Origin: an uncultured Bacteroidota bacterium
Lineage (GTDB): Bacteria > Bacteroidota > Bacteroidia > B-17B0 > Aurantibacillaceae
Assembly: GCA_903893815.1 (NCBI GenBank)
Contig: CAITNS010000041.1
Span: forward strand, 1-64,000
Reading direction: 5' to 3'
DNA length: 64,000 nucleotides
The notes beneath the pieces were generated by a model. It was not told the DNA's origin and did no database searches. It was given only the letters and a program-made list of their open reading frames with translations. The translations under genes and the position numbers were made by a program. Below are positions 51,630-60,963 of this stretch, piece after piece (the stretch's first letter is position 1; every line of letters starts with the position of its first letter).

Positions 51630-53645
51630 TTAATTCAAAATATTATACACTAATAAAGAAGAAAGATAAGCCAAACCTGTCATAAAAACTAATTGTATGG
51701 CAGGCCATTTCCAATGTTTAGTTTCTCTGTAAGTAGTTGCTAGTGTGCTCATGCACTGCATGGCAAAAACATAAAATATCATCAACGACCAGCACACTGC
51801 GCTGCTGTAGGCTGGCAATTGTGTTTCAAAATTTTTCTCAGCAATTAATTTTTCTCTCAGAGTTTCTGTGTTTTCAGAATCTCCGCTACTATAAATCGTA
51901 GCCATCGTTCCTACAAAAACTTCACGCGCTGCAAAAGAAGTGATTAAGGCAATTCCAATCTTCCAATCGAAGCCAAGTGGTTTAATCACAGGCTCCATTT
52001 TCTTTCCTAAAATTCCCGCATAAGATGCTTCCAGTTTTTGAGCATTCAAATCCGCTTCTGATAAATTAATTGCGACAGCGTTACTTTCTAATTTTTCAAA
52101 AGCATCACCTGGCGAATGACTCGTTAAAAACCAAAGTACAATAGAGATTGCTAAAATAATTTTACCCGCATCAAATAAAAATACTTTTACCTTATCAAAA
52201 ACCAACATAGCAACTGTTTGCCATTGAGGTTTACGATACACTGGAAGCTCCATAATAAAATAACTTTTTTCAGTTGTCTTTAAAACTTTTTTTAGAATTA
52301 ATGCGGCAAACAAAGCTGCTCCAAAACCTAACAGATAGATTCCCATTAACACCAATCCTTGATAATTTAAAATGCCTGTCGACTTATCTCTGGCAAACAT
52401 CATACTGATTAATAATGTGTAAACAGGCAAACGAGCTGAGCAACTAATTAAAGGGGTTACTAAAATGGTAATCATTCTATCCTTCCAATTGGTAATAGTT
52501 CGTGTACTCATAATAGATGGAACGGCACACGCTACGCTACTAATCATGGGAATAACTGATTTGCCATTTAAGCCAAATTTGCGCATCACTTTATCTAAAA
52601 TAAAACTGGCGCGTGCCATGTAACCAGTATCTTCTAAAATAGCAATGAAGAAAAACAATAATGCAATTTGTGGAACAAACACAACAATGCCACTAATTCC
52701 AGCTAAAACTCCGTTAACTAATAAATCGCTTAGTTTTCCTTTAGGCAAAGATACAGCAACTGTATTCATTAAGTAGGCGAAGCCTTCTTCTATCCATGTC
52801 ATAGGATACTCTGCCACATAAAAAATAAATTGAAAAATTACAAAGAGTACTAAAAAGAAAAAAGCAAAGCCAAAAACTTTATGAGTAAAAAACGTGTCGA
52901 GTTTTTGTGTTAAATTTTTATTTAGTTTTTCTGGTTGTTTTATGCACTTAGCAACCATGTAATTTATTTTAGAAAAACGATGAAGATTATCATTTAATTC
53001 GAATTCCTTTATTGCATGGGGCTGCTCTTTTTTTTTGTCTAATGCTAATTGAATAAGCGTTTGGTAAGAATCAATCTGTGGAAATAATTGTTTTTGTTTT
53101 TCGAAATTATAAAAAACAGTGTCAGATATTTTTGCTCTTGTAATCGCTTCTTTTAATTCTTGAATTCCATCCTTGCTTCTTGAATTGATAGGAATTACAG
53201 GAATATCGATTAATTTCTCTAACTCCTCATAATAAATAACCGTGTTGTTTTTTGCAGCCTCATCTATCATATTTAAAGCCAACACGCAAGACATTTTTAA
53301 ATCGATAAGTTGAGTGGCTAATAATAAATGGCGTTTTAAATTAGACGCATCTGCTACAATAACTACAACATCTATTTTTTCATCAACGCTAAGTAACGCT
53401 CTGCAAGCAACTTCTTCATCTAGTGATTTTGGATATAAACTATAGGTTCCTGGTAAATCTGTAACTTTAAATTCTTGATTCTTATGTTTATAAGAGCCAT
53501 AATGTTTATCCACAGTAACACCTGCATAATTGCCTGTTTTTTGATGCAAGCCGGTCATCGAATTAAATAGTGTTGATTTTCCACTATTTGGATTCCCAAC
53601 TAAAGCTACAGAAATATGAGACAAATTAGATGGCACAGGACTCAA
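51630..53645 (-). CDS. feoB: Ferrous iron transporter FeoB
   Basis: 671 residues. N-terminal GTPase domain with G1 GNPNSGKSTLF and G3 DLPGTYSL, and a switch region with TGNYAGVTVDKHYG. The membrane domain has the gate motifs: MISSVACAVPSIMSTRTI, LVTPLISCSARLPVYTLL and SFAAREVFVGTMATIYS. It imports Fe(II) across the inner membrane, energised or controlled by GTP. Its first 20 bases overlap the end of feoA. Confidence 0.95.
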   Translation of the reverse strand: MSPVPSNLSHISVALVGNPNSGKSTLFNSMTGLHQKTGNYAGVTVDKHYGSYKHKNQEFKVTDLPGTYSLYPKSLDEEVACRALLSVDEKIDVVVIVADASNLKRHLLLATQLIDLKMSCVLALNMIDEAAKNNTVIYYEELEKLIDIPVIPINSRSKDGIQELKEAITRAKISDTVFYNFEKQKQLFPQIDSYQTLIQLALDKKKEQPHAIKEFELNDNLHRFSKINYMVAKCIKQPEKLNKNLTQKLDTFFTHKVFGFAFFFLVLFVIFQFIFYVAEYPMTWIEEGFAYLMNTVAVSLPKGKLSDLLVNGVLAGISGIVVFVPQIALLFFFIAILEDTGYMARASFILDKVMRKFGLNGKSVIPMISSVACAVPSIMSTRTITNWKDRMITILVTPLISCSARLPVYTLLISMMFARDKSTGILNYQGLVLMGIYLLGFGAALFAALILKKVLKTTEKSYFIMELPVYRKPQWQTVAMLVFDKVKVFLFDAGKIILAISIVLWFLTSHSPGDAFEKLESNAVAINLSEADLNAQKLEASYAGILGKKMEPVIKPLGFDWKIGIALITSFAAREVFVGTMATIYSSGDSENTETLREKLIAEKNFETQLPAYSSAVCWSLMIFYVFAMQCMSTLATTYRETKHWKWPAIQLVFMTGLAYLSSLLVYNILN

Positions 53646-53880
53646 TAGTATTTTCTGGGTTTAATTTTACAACAATGGTTGCCGCTTCTTGCTTTCTTAA
53701 ACTTAATACATAACCCGAAACCTCAATAGCAATAGGATCTCCAAAAGGAGCAATATTAGATAATTTAATTTTTTCTCCAGGCAAACAACCCATTTCAATA
53801 AATTTTAACGATAAAAAATCATCGGTAAATTCTTTTATGGTGGCTGACTGGCCTAAGGCTAAAGTATCTAATGTTTGCAT
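53626..53880 (-). CDS. feoA: Iron transport regulator FeoA
   Basis: 84 residues of SH3-like fold: MQTLDTLALGQSATIKEF, then LKFIEMGCLPGEKIKLSNI and PIAIEVSGYVLSLRKQEA. It is a small cytosolic partner needed for FeoB function. Its stop lies inside the feoB reading frame (20-base overlap), so translation is coupled. Confidence 0.94.
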   Translation of the reverse strand: MQTLDTLALGQSATIKEFTDDFLSLKFIEMGCLPGEKIKLSNIAPFGDPIAIEVSGYVLSLRKQEAATIVVKLNPENTIESCAI

Positions 53881-53884
53881 AAGT

Positions 53885-53916
53885 AAAGCCTATAAAAATA
53901 CATTTATATAGGCTTT
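53885..53916 (-). promoter_or_regulatory. Inverted repeat directly upstream of feoA
   Basis: AAAGCCTATA (53885-53894) and TATAGGCTTT (53907-53916) are perfectly complementary around a 12-base loop, ending 4 bases before the feoA start codon. It may be a metal-repressor operator (for example DtxR- or Fur-like, not recognised exactly) or an RNA hairpin that occludes the feoA ribosome-binding region. Confidence 0.5.
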
Positions 53917-53979
53917 TTCTGCATACCTTAAATGTGGTATATAATTATGTTTTGAGGAGATTATATAATCAAGGATTTC

Positions 53980-54969
53980 CTATATAACACCAATAGCATG
54001 TAAATAAATGAGCGAAAAACTTACGATAAAAAGAACCATAATGGTATTGGCAATTTTTAATTTTTTTAATTCTGATAGGTAGTCTCCAATAAATATACTT
54101 AAAGGAATAATGCATGGCAGCAAAATCATGTCGGACACTTGCTCAAAAAACACCATTAACAAACAAAAAAGCAGCATCCATAATAACACGTATTTTGTTT
54201 TTTGTGTTTTTACCTTTCCACCAAAGCCCTTAGAAAAATAGTGAAACAATGCAAACACTAACGTTAAGCCAGACATTAAAATAAAGGCCAAATAATACTC
54301 CGAAATAATTAGTTTTTGTAAACTAGAAGTTGCTTCCTTAATCATTTCAAATACTACAAAAGCATCATTAGTGTTTAAATAACAAATGCTTACATATATA
54401 TATAATGGAGTAACAAGACCAATAAACATAATACTCCACTCTCTCCAATTAAATGGGCGAAGAATAAATAAGGCAATAAACATTAATGGAAATGCAGAGA
54501 TATAGTGTATACAGAAAAAAGAAGCTAATCCCATAAAAATGCCCGATTTAAAAACATCCGTTAAGGCATAATCCTTTCGGTAACTGTTAATTAAGAAATA
54601 TAGCGCAGGTATAACAAATAAATTGGCCACTAAAATTGGTTCAACCGCACTTTTAGTTGTAGCAGAAAAGGAAAATAAAATGTAAAAAAAGGCAGGTAAA
54701 TAATTGGTTTTTGAGGTGATTTCTTGCTCAATAACCAAAAAATTAACAAACAGAGCTCCTAATAATACAACTATTAAAGTGATGATTTGGTTTACGATAA
54801 ATGAAAAACTAGCTCCAAAAAAGAAAGAATACAAAATATGCTCTTTGTAATTAATCTGCTCGGTACTAATATCTATATAGCTAAAAGTGCCTAACCAAGC
54901 GCCAATACAAAACAGCAGCAGTATAATTATAGCAGCTTGAACATTACTTTTTAAAGGTCCAACAATCAT
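53980..54969 (-). CDS. Polytopic membrane protein, DUF6427-like
   Basis: 329 residues with about eight to ten membrane helices (AAIIILLLFCIGAWLGTF, ITLIVVLLGALFVNFLVI, AFFYILFSFSATTKSAVEP and IANTIMVLFIVSFSLIYL among them). The order of helices and the segment FSATTKSAVEPILVANLFV are reminiscent of the DUF6427 family of Bacteroidota, whose function is unknown. It is divergent from the small membrane protein at 55043. Confidence 0.6.
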   Translation of the reverse strand: MIVGPLKSNVQAAIIILLLFCIGAWLGTFSYIDISTEQINYKEHILYSFFFGASFSFIVNQIITLIVVLLGALFVNFLVIEQEITSKTNYLPAFFYILFSFSATTKSAVEPILVANLFVIPALYFLINSYRKDYALTDVFKSGIFMGLASFFCIHYISAFPLMFIALFILRPFNWREWSIMFIGLVTPLYIYVSICYLNTNDAFVVFEMIKEATSSLQKLIISEYYLAFILMSGLTLVFALFHYFSKGFGGKVKTQKTKYVLLWMLLFCLLMVFFEQVSDMILLPCIIPLSIFIGDYLSELKKLKIANTIMVLFIVSFSLIYLHAIGVI

Positions 54970-55005
54970 TTTTTGTAGAAAATCGTTTTTTTTAAGAAAA
55001 AATTC

Positions 55006-55013
55006 TATTTTTG
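55006..55013 (+). promoter_or_regulatory. -7 promoter element TATTTTTG for the 70-residue gene
   Basis: Exact TAnnTTTG match 29 bases before the ATG at 55043. Confidence 0.5.
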
Positions 55014-55042
55014 TGCTGTGAATTTACTAAAATTAGATTAAT

Positions 55043-55255
55043 ATGGCTTCTTTAATGATTACTTTAATGGTTACAATGACTGATGTTTTTTATGGTATTG
55101 GCGATTTTTCTCAAATGATTTTTAGAGGAATGAAAACATTAGGACATGGACCAAACATTATTTTATGGTCGATAATCGCATTTTTATTAGCTTACCAAGT
55201 ACGTCAAATGATGAAACAAAACAAAGAGGCTGACAAAAACGGCACTTTAAGATAA
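55043..55255 (+). CDS. Small membrane protein, function unknown
   Basis: 70 residues with two hydrophobic segments (LMITLMVTMTDVFYGIG and NIILWSIIAFLLAYQVR) and a charged tail (KQNKEADKNG). Promoter-like box upstream and a strong terminator downstream support a genuine gene. It is divergent from the DUF6427-like gene, so the two share a regulatory region. I do not recognise a family with confidence. Confidence 0.7.
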   Translation: MASLMITLMVTMTDVFYGIGDFSQMIFRGMKTLGHGPNIILWSIIAFLLAYQVRQMMKQNKEADKNGTLR

Positions 55256-55278
55256 TAAATAGACTTCTTTAATTTATT

Positions 55279-55309
55279 AAAACCCTGATTGAAAAATCAG
55301 GGTTTTTTT
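55279..55309 (+). terminator. Intrinsic terminator of the 70-residue gene
   Basis: AAAACCCTGATT and AATCAGGGTTTT pair perfectly around a 4-base loop, with a T run. It ends 15 bases before the ATG of the next gene, so that gene's promoter lies inside or next to it. Confidence 0.92.
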
Positions 55310-55324
55310 ATTACATTTACGATA

Positions 55325-58300
55325 ATGAATAAACTTAATCTTATAGTTATTCTTATCGCTTTTGGGTTGTGTGGTTTTTCACAAAGGGTAAAAACACCTC
55401 CCGTTCATGCGCAAGCACACATTCAGTTTACTGAAAACAAAAATCAATGGAATACTAACATTACCCACCGAGCTCAATTAGATGGTGGAGCCTTATTTAT
55501 TGAAAAAAGTGGAAAGTTGACCTATCACTTATATGATAAGGATAATTACAGAGCAAGGCATTTGGGTAAAATTATATCACCAAATCTAAAGTTTCATGCT
55601 TATACAATTGATTTTATAGGATCTAATATTAGCCCAACAGTTGTTTCAAAAGATAGGACGGAGGATTATGCCAATTTCTTTATTGGAAAACAATCTTCTT
55701 CTTGGGCAACAAATGTTCGTCAGTACAAAACTGTTTCGGTTAATAATTTATACAACCATATCGATGCGATTTACTGTGGTGGCAGTCAATCTATTAAATA
55801 TAATTTTATTATAAAACCTACGGGCAATCCAAGTGATATAAAAATTCATTACTCGGGTATTAATAGTATTAAACTAAAAAACAACGAGTTGTATGTGAGT
55901 ACTTCTGTTAGCGAATCTATAGAACAAAAGCCTTATGTGTTTCAAGTTATTAATGGAGATACCATAGAAATTCCCAGCAAGTTTGTTTTAAAAGACAATA
56001 CGGTTTCTTTTAAATTATTAGAAGATTACGATCATAGTCAGGAATTAATTATAGATCCATTATTAGTATTTGCGGCTCAAAGTGGCTCTACAGCTGATAA
56101 CTTTGGGATGACAGCCACTTACGATTCACGCGGAAGTTTATACACTGGAGGAACTGCTTTTAATATTGGCTATCCAACAACCTTAGGAGCTTATGATGTA
56201 ACTTACAACGGAAGCGCCTCTAACGGTTTTACAGATGTGGTGATTACAAAATATGATTCTGCTGGTGCATTTTTAAAATACTCTACCTACATAGGAGGAG
56301 CAACCGCTAGCGAAATAGTAACTAGTTTAATTGTAGATAAAAACGACAACTTGTGCTTATATGGTGCAACCAGCGCTATTGATTTCCCAACAACGGTTGG
56401 CTGTTACGACAATACCTTTAATGGTGGAACCGCTATTAATTTTGTGTTTAATGGCACTAACTTTACCAATGGAACCGATATTTATGTAGCAAAATTTAAT
56501 AGCACGGGCAACACACTTTTGGCTTCCACATATATTGGTGGTAGCGAAAACGACGGGGTAAATTATAATAATGTAATTGCCACTTACAATACGCCTTACG
56601 GACCAATTACTGAATACCCGCCAGATTCATTACAATATAATTACGGAGATCAGTTTAGAGGTGAAATTCAAATTGATACTTTAGACAATATTTATGTTTA
56701 TAGTAGTACAAAATCTTCTGATTTTCCTACCCTAAATGCTATTGATAATGCATTAGGTGGACGACAAGATGCAGTGCTAGTAAAATTTAATCCAACGCTT
56801 AGCGGACTGGTGTTTAGTACTTTTATTGGAGGAAGTGATAACGATGCTGGTTATGCATTGGCTTTAGACGATACTTTAAATATCTATTTAACAGGCGGCA
56901 CGCGTAGTTCCGACTTTCCTATAACCACAGGGAGTTACAAAACAACGTACGGCGGAGGAAAATGTGACGGTTATATTTGCAAAATAAAACAGAATGGTTC
57001 TGCTATTATGCACGCCACATATATTGGCACTACAGATTATGATCAAAGCTATTTTGTGCAATTAGATACGCAACAAGATGTTTATATATATGGTCAATCT
57101 TTGGGTAATATGCCTATTTCAACAGGAGTTTACTCAAACGCTAATAGCAAACAATATATTCAAAAATTAACCCCTCAGTTAAATACCTTATTAGCTTCCA
57201 CTGTTTTTGGAAACAGCAATGGTACGCTTAATATTTCTCCTTCAGCATTTTCGGTAGACTGTGCAGGTAATATTTATTTATCAGGTTGGGGAGGCAATAT
57301 CATTTTTGGAAATGTTACTAATAATATGCCACTCACTGCAAATGCTATTCAAACAACCACAGACGGCTTTAATTTTTATTTAATGGTGTTGGCTCCAAAC
57401 ATGAATAGTATATTGTTTGGAAGTTACTTTGGCGGCACCCTTAGCAGAGAGCATGTAGATGGCGGAACTAGTAGATTTGATAAACGAGGGATAATTTATC
57501 AATCGGTATGCGCTGGCTGTAACGGAAACGATGATTTTCCTGTTTCGCCTGGAGCTTGGCCAAGCTCTAGCTTTGGTTCAAATACTAATCAATCTTCCAA
57601 TTGCAATAATGGTGTTTTTAAAATTGATTTTCAGTTAAACTCTGCTATTGCAAGTATTTCTACAAATACTATTTCGGGATGTGTTCCTTTAACAGTAAAC
57701 TTTACAAATAATAGTACGCCTGGGCATGAGTATTTATGGGACTTTGGTGCTAACGATACCACATCAACCATCTTTAATCCTATTAAAACATTTACAGCCG
57801 CTGGAACATATACCGCCAACTTATATGTAAAAACGTCTATTTGTAATAACTTGTACGATACGGCTAGTGTTGTTATTAATGTATATCCCGCACCTGCCTC
57901 TATTTTTAGTATTACGTCTTCACCCTGCAGTAATACGGTTTCTACAACTAATAATAGTTCTGGCGCAGGCGTATATACTTGGGCTTGGGGAGACAACAGT
58001 CCAACCTCATCATTAGTGTCGCCTTCACATACTTATACTGCTAATGGTTCCTACACCATTGCATTAACTGTAACATCAGTCAATGGTTGTGTTTCTAATA
58101 CTACGACTACATTAAGTGTTTATAATTTTACTAATTCTGTTAGTTCGGCAACCATTTGTGGTGGATTAAACGCCTCTCTTTTAGCACAAGGAGGAACTAG
58201 TTACACATGGCAACCCTCTTCAACGGTAAGTAACAGCTTAATTCCAAATCCAACAGTTAATCCAACTATAACTACCGTTTACACAGTACAAATAAATAAT

Positions 58301-59851
58301 ACCTCTCCAGGATATTTATGTTCAACTACTTTAACAACACAGGTTTTAGTAAGTCCTAAACCTGTTGCTGATTTTACTTTAATTGTTGATTCTTGCTCTA
58401 GTAATATGAGTTTTATAAATCAAACATCTCCTGCTTCTACAACATCAAATTGGACTTACGCAGATGCTTTTTCATCATATACTCTTTCTACAAATCAAAA
58501 CCCAACCTATTTATTTGATGTTGCAGGAACATATACAGTTCAATTAATTTCTCAAACAACTTCTGGATGCAAAGACACTGTTATCAAAACAATCGTTGTT
58601 CCTGTAAGCACAGTAACAATAGTTCCTCCTCAAACAAAATGTTATAGCGAAACAGCTTATTTATACGCTTATGGCGGAAGCGCGTATAGTTGGCAACCTA
58701 CAACAGGACTTTCAAATCCAACGATAAATTTGCCAGCGTGCACAACAACAGCAAATACTATATACACTGTAACCATAACACAAAATAGTTTATATGGGAA
58801 TGTTTGCATAAAAACACTCACAACATCCATGGTTGTTTTTCCAAAAATTACTTCTGATTTTAATTACACAATAGCACCTTGCGGCAACAATGTACAATTT
58901 ACAGATTCTTCATATACAAGCCCTGTAAGTTGGCTTTGGAACTTTGGCGATATTAACACTAGTACACAGCAAAACACATCACATTTTTATAATTCTCCTG
59001 GCATTTATACTGTTTCACTTATTGCAAGTGATTCTAATGGTTGTAAAGACACCAGTCAGCAAGTTGTAGATTTAAATGGTTTTGTGCTAACTGTAAGTCC
59101 TACCGTTTTATTATGCGACCAAGATACAGTTCAATTATCTGCTTCAGGAGGAAATTATTATATATGGCAGCCGGCTCAATATTTATCAAATCCAAACATA
59201 TCAAATCCGCTTGCTTTTCCTCTAGTTTCAACCGATTACACTGTCACTATTGGAACCATTATTGACAATGATACATGTATAAATAACTTAACTACAACGG
59301 TCAACGTATTACCTTTTTCATATAACACCAATTCTATTTCTGTCACATCAACAACCGTTTCTTTGGGTGAATCTGTTAGTATTACTTTAAATAACTTTCC
59401 ATATAATGGCACGTTAACCATAGTTCCTAATACAAATGTAACAGCACTTACCAATACTGTCATTACAATTACACCAACAAAAACAGGAGAATATACTGTT
59501 TATTTCACTGATCAAAATGGCTGCAGACATGCTTTAAAAACAATTTATGTCATAGTACAAACAAATATTTGTAATGAAGGCGTGGTTTATTTGCCAACAG
59601 GCTTTACTCCTAATAATGACGGCGCCAATGATATTCTTTACATCAGAAGTAATTTTGTAACAGAAGTGTATTTAACTATTTATGATAGATGGGGCGAAAA
59701 ATTATTTGAAACCAACGACATCAAAAAAGGTTGGGACGGCACATATAAAGGTAAATTATTAGACCAAGGCGTGTATGGTTATTATATGACATTTAAATGC
59801 AATAACGGTGAAGAATCATTTAAAAAAGGCAACATTACATTAATGAGATAA
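55325..59851 (+). CDS. T9SS type B surface protein with SBBP and PKD domains
   Basis: 1508 residues from the ATG at 55325, which gives a signal peptide (MNKLNLIVILIAFGLCGFSQ); the longer open frame from 55289 starts with TTG inside the terminator and is discarded. The N-terminal part has the DUF7948-like IQFTENKNQWNTNITHRAQ. Then come beta-propeller-type SBBP repeats with the marker TYIGG/TFIGGS/ASTYIGGSEND. From about residue 780 there are several PKD-type domains (EYLWDFGANDTTSTIFNPI, WLWNFGDINTSTQQNTSH). The end is a type B sorting domain: VVYLPTGFTPNNDGANDI, YDRWGEKLFETN, KKGNITLMR. Its stop overlaps the start of the PorP/SprF gene (TAATG), which is probably its dedicated partner. Confidence 0.9.
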   Translation: MNKLNLIVILIAFGLCGFSQRVKTPPVHAQAHIQFTENKNQWNTNITHRAQLDGGALFIEKSGKLTYHLYDKDNYRARHLGKIISPNLKFHAYTIDFIGSNISPTVVSKDRTEDYANFFIGKQSSSWATNVRQYKTVSVNNLYNHIDAIYCGGSQSIKYNFIIKPTGNPSDIKIHYSGINSIKLKNNELYVSTSVSESIEQKPYVFQVINGDTIEIPSKFVLKDNTVSFKLLEDYDHSQELIIDPLLVFAAQSGSTADNFGMTATYDSRGSLYTGGTAFNIGYPTTLGAYDVTYNGSASNGFTDVVITKYDSAGAFLKYSTYIGGATASEIVTSLIVDKNDNLCLYGATSAIDFPTTVGCYDNTFNGGTAINFVFNGTNFTNGTDIYVAKFNSTGNTLLASTYIGGSENDGVNYNNVIATYNTPYGPITEYPPDSLQYNYGDQFRGEIQIDTLDNIYVYSSTKSSDFPTLNAIDNALGGRQDAVLVKFNPTLSGLVFSTFIGGSDNDAGYALALDDTLNIYLTGGTRSSDFPITTGSYKTTYGGGKCDGYICKIKQNGSAIMHATYIGTTDYDQSYFVQLDTQQDVYIYGQSLGNMPISTGVYSNANSKQYIQKLTPQLNTLLASTVFGNSNGTLNISPSAFSVDCAGNIYLSGWGGNIIFGNVTNNMPLTANAIQTTTDGFNFYLMVLAPNMNSILFGSYFGGTLSREHVDGGTSRFDKRGIIYQSVCAGCNGNDDFPVSPGAWPSSSFGSNTNQSSNCNNGVFKIDFQLNSAIASISTNTISGCVPLTVNFTNNSTPGHEYLWDFGANDTTSTIFNPIKTFTAAGTYTANLYVKTSICNNLYDTASVVINVYPAPASIFSITSSPCSNTVSTTNNSSGAGVYTWAWGDNSPTSSLVSPSHTYTANGSYTIALTVTSVNGCVSNTTTTLSVYNFTNSVSSATICGGLNASLLAQGGTSYTWQPSSTVSNSLIPNPTVNPTITTVYTVQINNTSPGYLCSTTLTTQVLVSPKPVADFTLIVDSCSSNMSFINQTSPASTTSNWTYADAFSSYTLSTNQNPTYLFDVAGTYTVQLISQTTSGCKDTVIKTIVVPVSTVTIVPPQTKCYSETAYLYAYGGSAYSWQPTTGLSNPTINLPACTTTANTIYTVTITQNSLYGNVCIKTLTTSMVVFPKITSDFNYTIAPCGNNVQFTDSSYTSPVSWLWNFGDINTSTQQNTSHFYNSPGIYTVSLIASDSNGCKDTSQQVVDLNGFVLTVSPTVLLCDQDTVQLSASGGNYYIWQPAQYLSNPNISNPLAFPLVSTDYTVTIGTIIDNDTCINNLTTTVNVLPFSYNTNSISVTSTTVSLGESVSITLNNFPYNGTLTIVPNTNVTALTNTVITITPTKTGEYTVYFTDQNGCRHALKTIYVIVQTNICNEGVVYLPTGFTPNNDGANDILYIRSNFVTEVYLTIYDRWGEKLFETNDIKKGWDGTYKGKLLDQGVYGYYMTFKCNNGEESFKKGNITLMR

Positions 59852-60888
59852 TGAAATTTAAATTATTACATATTTATTTTTTAAGAGTCTGTGCTTTCAC
59901 ATTCTTAATTCTTAATTCTGCATTCTTAATTTCTCAAGATATTCATTTTTCTAATTGGCAAATGTCGCCACTGAACTTAAATCCAGCCAATGCTGGTATG
60001 TTTGAAGGCGATGGACGTTTAATTTTTAATTACCGCAACCAATGGAAACAAGTGCCTGTAACCTATAACACCTTTAGCTTTGCTGCTGATATGAATTTAA
60101 ATAAATCGTTAATAAAAGGCACTAAAGAAGCGATGGGATTTATTTTTAACACAGATATTTCTGGAGACGGAAGTTACACCATAACCGATATTAAAATTCC
60201 TATCAATCATAAATTCTCTTTTAAAAAAGATTCGAACTTAACCGTTGCTCTAGGTTTATTAGCAGGAATTACAAATCTTAACATTACATCTTCTCGTTTA
60301 TCTTATGACAGACAATGGGATGGCGATGCCTATAATCAAGCATTATCAAATGGAGAAAATTTTAACAAGCAAAGTAAATTATTTGCTGATGTTTCTTTAG
60401 GAGCTATCGTTCAAAAAAAATTCAATCAAAAATTCAAAGCAACCATCGGTTATGCCGCAAGCCACTTAAACCGACCAAACATTTCTTTTAATAATACGCC
60501 GGGAGCTGTTTTGAGAATTAAACACACGGAATCATTGCAATTAAAATATAGTTTCAATCAAGTCACTGCTTTTATGTTTGAATACTATGGAAATCAACAA
60601 CAAAAATTCAGAGAAAATTTAATGGGCTTCTCGTATTACCACACGATTGAACCGAGAACAAATACGGTTTTCAACTTTGGAATCCTGACTCGTTTAAAAG
60701 ATGCATTGATTACAACTGTTGGTTTAGAGCATAATAACATGCGTTTACAAGTGTCTTACGACTATAATTATTCTCAATTTAAACGTGCAACAAACGGAAG
60801 AGGTGGTTTTGAGATTTCATTAATTTACATTTGGGCAACTAAAAAAGTATTTGTCCCTAAAACACGAGTTTGCCCTATTTATATGTAA
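59851..60888 (+). CDS. PorP/SprF family outer-membrane protein, first copy
   Basis: 345 residues with a hydrophobic start (LRVCAFTFLILNSAFLIS). PorP/SprF motifs: QDIHFSNWQMSPLNLNPANA, YRNQWKQVPVTYNTFSFAAD, then many beta-strands and the ending GRGGFEISLIYIW with TRVCPIYM. It is an outer-membrane barrel tied to export of type B cargo. The start codon overlaps the stop of the upstream cargo gene by one base. Confidence 0.92.
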   Translation: MKFKLLHIYFLRVCAFTFLILNSAFLISQDIHFSNWQMSPLNLNPANAGMFEGDGRLIFNYRNQWKQVPVTYNTFSFAADMNLNKSLIKGTKEAMGFIFNTDISGDGSYTITDIKIPINHKFSFKKDSNLTVALGLLAGITNLNITSSRLSYDRQWDGDAYNQALSNGENFNKQSKLFADVSLGAIVQKKFNQKFKATIGYAASHLNRPNISFNNTPGAVLRIKHTESLQLKYSFNQVTAFMFEYYGNQQQKFRENLMGFSYYHTIEPRTNTVFNFGILTRLKDALITTVGLEHNNMRLQVSYDYNYSQFKRATNGRGGFEISLIYIWATKKVFVPKTRVCPIYM

Positions 60889-60963
60889 TCAAAAATTAGA
60901 CTGTAATTTTTGATTGTCCCATTTTTTTGTTTAGTTTAGTATATCTTAATTGGTTTAAGAAAT

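Noticed and set aside
55289-55324. TTG start of the 1508-residue surface protein
   Set aside because: It lies within the terminator of the upstream gene, and the ATG at 55325 begins a regular signal peptide.
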